Below, in pieces: positions 61,845 to 64,000 of a DNA stretch of 64,000 nt. The stretch is from Azadirachta indica. Its lineage: Eukaryota > Streptophyta > Magnoliopsida > Sapindales > Meliaceae. The position numbers were made by a program, and so were the translations under genes. Location: contig CM040448.1 in NCBI GenBank assembly GCA_022749755.1, positions 372,001 through 436,000 on the forward strand. Direction: 5' to 3'. The notes under the pieces are model-generated. The model was not told where the DNA came from and ran no database searches. It worked only from the letters and a program-made list of their open reading frames with translations. The number at the start of each line of letters is the position of its first letter. Position 1 is the first letter of the stretch.

Positions 61845-62275
61845 CTGTTATTGTAGATCCCTTCTATTTATCTTTTCAATCTTATTTATTTTATACTTTA
61901 ATTATTACAATAAATTTATATATTTATATAATTACAAGTATATTATAATATAATTTATTATTTTTATTTAATTTTTATTGATCTTCATATCATCGATTAA
62001 AAATTATCTTTTTAAAAAAATTATATCAAGCAAATAAATAATATACATACTAATATAATTTATTAATTTTTTATTTATTATTGTACTAATATAATTAAAA
62101 TTATTTAAATATAATTTAAAAGAGTATATATGTCAAAATATTAATTTTCAGACTTTTTATTTTGTCAAAACAAATAAATTAATACTTATTTTCAGATATT
62201 TTGAAATAAAAAATAAATATATCATTCAAATTTTTATTTTAATTAAATTTATATTTCAGTCATATTTAGCGTTTA
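61845..62275. mobile_element. AT-rich MITE-like element, copy 2 (inverted relative to 29.5 kb copy)
   Basis: Reverse complement of this stretch aligns with 29560-29990 over its whole length, with shared blocks such as AAATATGACTGAAAT, TATCTGAAAATAA and TTTTTAATCGATGATAT. One end (TAGCGTTTAGATAAAAAA on this strand) corresponds to the AGCGTTTGTTT end of copy 1. Non-coding. Confidence 0.65.
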
Positions 62276-64000
62276 GATAAAAAAAATACTACCTTAATCT
62301 TTCGGAAATATTTTAAATAAAAAAAATAGCCTCATTGAACAATATCCTGAGGTGCTTTCTTTTCTAATTCAATATATTATATAAAATATGCAATATGCGT
62401 TGGATTTAAATAGTCTCACAAGCAAATAGCATTTGTACACATTACATAGAGATGAACAACCTTCTTGATTCCATGATGTTAATCGAACCAGTGAATAATG
62501 TAGGGGTCCATATGATTTAATGTGCTTTAATTTGCTCAATTCTACATGTGGCTTGATAATTTCATGCCATTTATGAATTTTTAATTATCCCATCATTATA
62601 AATATGTTTCATTTAATAAACCTGTAGTAATATATTGCAGCTTTGTGCTGTAAATTATTCCGTTCAATGGTAAAAAAAATTATCAACACAGTAAAAAAAA
62701 AAACCCAATAGATTGTGCAAAAGATGTTGATATATTAATTATTGATTTTACTAGTAAAAGTTATACAATCAAGAAGGCCTTAATAGCATTTTACATGCTG
62801 TTGATAAAATAAGCAATTTTTATGTAATTTTAAAGTTTTGGTTATTTTAGATTTTTATGTTGCGTTCGTTAAATAGAATCTTGTCATTGATTTTTGGAAT
62901 CATTTTTAATAGTTTAGGCAAAAACATAAAAATTCATAGTAGAAGATTGAATAAAGAATAGCTTCCTAATTCCTATAACTTCAATAATGAATAAAAAAAA
63001 GAACGAAATAAACGTATTTAATAAAACACGCATAATAATATTTTTCTTTAATAAAACATAAAAATTAAAGTCTTAAAGTTAAAATTATAGTATACTTTTT
63101 ATTACAATGACTTTTCACGACTATGATGAAAGAAAGTGAAAGAGGCAAAATTGATGGAAGCTCGCAAGATTGATCTTCGAAAAAGCACAAATGATATTAA
63201 AAATTTCAAGATTTAGTTTAAGACAGTAATTTATGCTAATGATTTGAAAAATATCCTAAAACATCATAGTGTTCTAGTTTTTACTCTTAGTTTGGATGGA
63301 AATACATGCAATTACTTTTTACGTCTCTCGGTCAGTACAACGAAAATTACTATTAGACCCTTACAATTTGAAAAAATAATTACAATATATTTTATTTCTA
63401 ATAAATAAATAAAATAAATATAAAAAAGACTACCACTGTCCATCACTAATAACTGATAATGGTGTCAGATCCAACCACCGTGAATACCGTTAGATTCTTA
63501 ATTTTTTGATCTATACAGTGTATCAATGGTGAGTTGATGACCAAATTGGCACCATCGTTGATTATTGATACTGATCAATAATTTTTTTGTTATTTTTATT
63601 TTTATTTTTCTTAGATAATAATAATACAAAATTTAATAAATTGAAAGAATCAAAAGGTGGCATATGGCAATGATCTATTAGTCCATATCACTCCGCTTCA
63701 ATCCTCATTGTTCAATTATGTGTATAATATTACTCTTAATCCTTTTCATGGGAGCATGTTTGTCTTTTTCTCTTAATATTTATATTTTTAAGTAATGTAG
63801 ATAACAAAATTACAGTAGCAAGGTACTTTTAAGCGATGTCATGGTATACTACAACGAAAGAGTGAATTGAAGGGCATTTTAAACTTTTCATTATTTTGGG
63901 TTAGTCAATCATGATTAAGATAACGAAATTATTGTAGTAGAGGGGGTCATTGCGAAGTTTCATAATTTTCTATGTAATTGTTAGTTTCACAAATTTTAGG
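62276..64000. other. AT-rich intergenic sequence to the end of the window
   Basis: No gene, RNA or well-bounded repeat was recognised on either strand. Confidence 0.5.

Noticed and set aside
1..64000. CRISPR arrays, bacterial operons, rRNA genes
   Set aside because: The window is plant nuclear DNA; no regularly spaced direct repeats or rRNA motifs were seen.

Overview
The window is nuclear DNA from a dicot flowering plant. It is very AT-rich and gene-sparse, with GT-AG spliced genes, plant-type tRNAs, abundant short inverted-repeat transposons and degenerate LTR retrotransposons. The cluster of subgroup-6 (anthocyanin-type) R2R3-MYB loci would fit a Citrus-like (Ruby) locus, but that assignment is an inference from gene content and was not tested by a search.

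Layout: (1) 2.6-3.5 kb, 3' part of a PPR gene cut by a 100-N assembly gap. (2) 6.0-6.3 kb, a tRNA-Asn(GTT) gene and, facing it, a tRNA-Ser(AGA)-like gene with stem mismatches. (3) 13.7-16.3 kb, an intact six-exon receptor-like cytoplasmic kinase. (4) 17.6-17.9 kb, a small two-EF-hand polcalcin. (5) 18.3-26.6 kb, an intact seven-exon plastid fructokinase (380 aa) whose last intron carries a tandem duplication with a MITE inserted in one copy only. (6) 28.9-30.25 kb, a Ty1/copia remnant and an AT-rich MITE-like repeat. (7) 31 kb, an intronless four-EF-hand calmodulin-like gene. (8) 34.7-36.8 kb, a decayed GDP-L-galactose phosphorylase (VTC2-type) pseudogene with introns. (9) 39.3-61.4 kb, three subgroup-6 R2R3-MYB loci, all damaged: A (minus strand, late in-frame stop), B (minus strand, third exon only, between inverted-repeat arms) and C (plus strand, stops at codons 6 and 96 plus frameshifts). 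A PPR pseudogene (43.9-45.0 kb) and a small Ty3/gypsy element with three LTRs (47.1-49.4 kb) lie among them.

The genes look functionally unrelated, as is usual for plants. Those that look intact are the kinase, polcalcin, fructokinase, calmodulin-like gene and tRNA-Asn. The most notable part is the MYB region: each paralogue carries its own lesions, two share a GC-AG second intron, and transposons and an inverted duplication have reshaped the spacing. Exon coordinates were derived by hand from splice sites and reading phase, not from transcripts.
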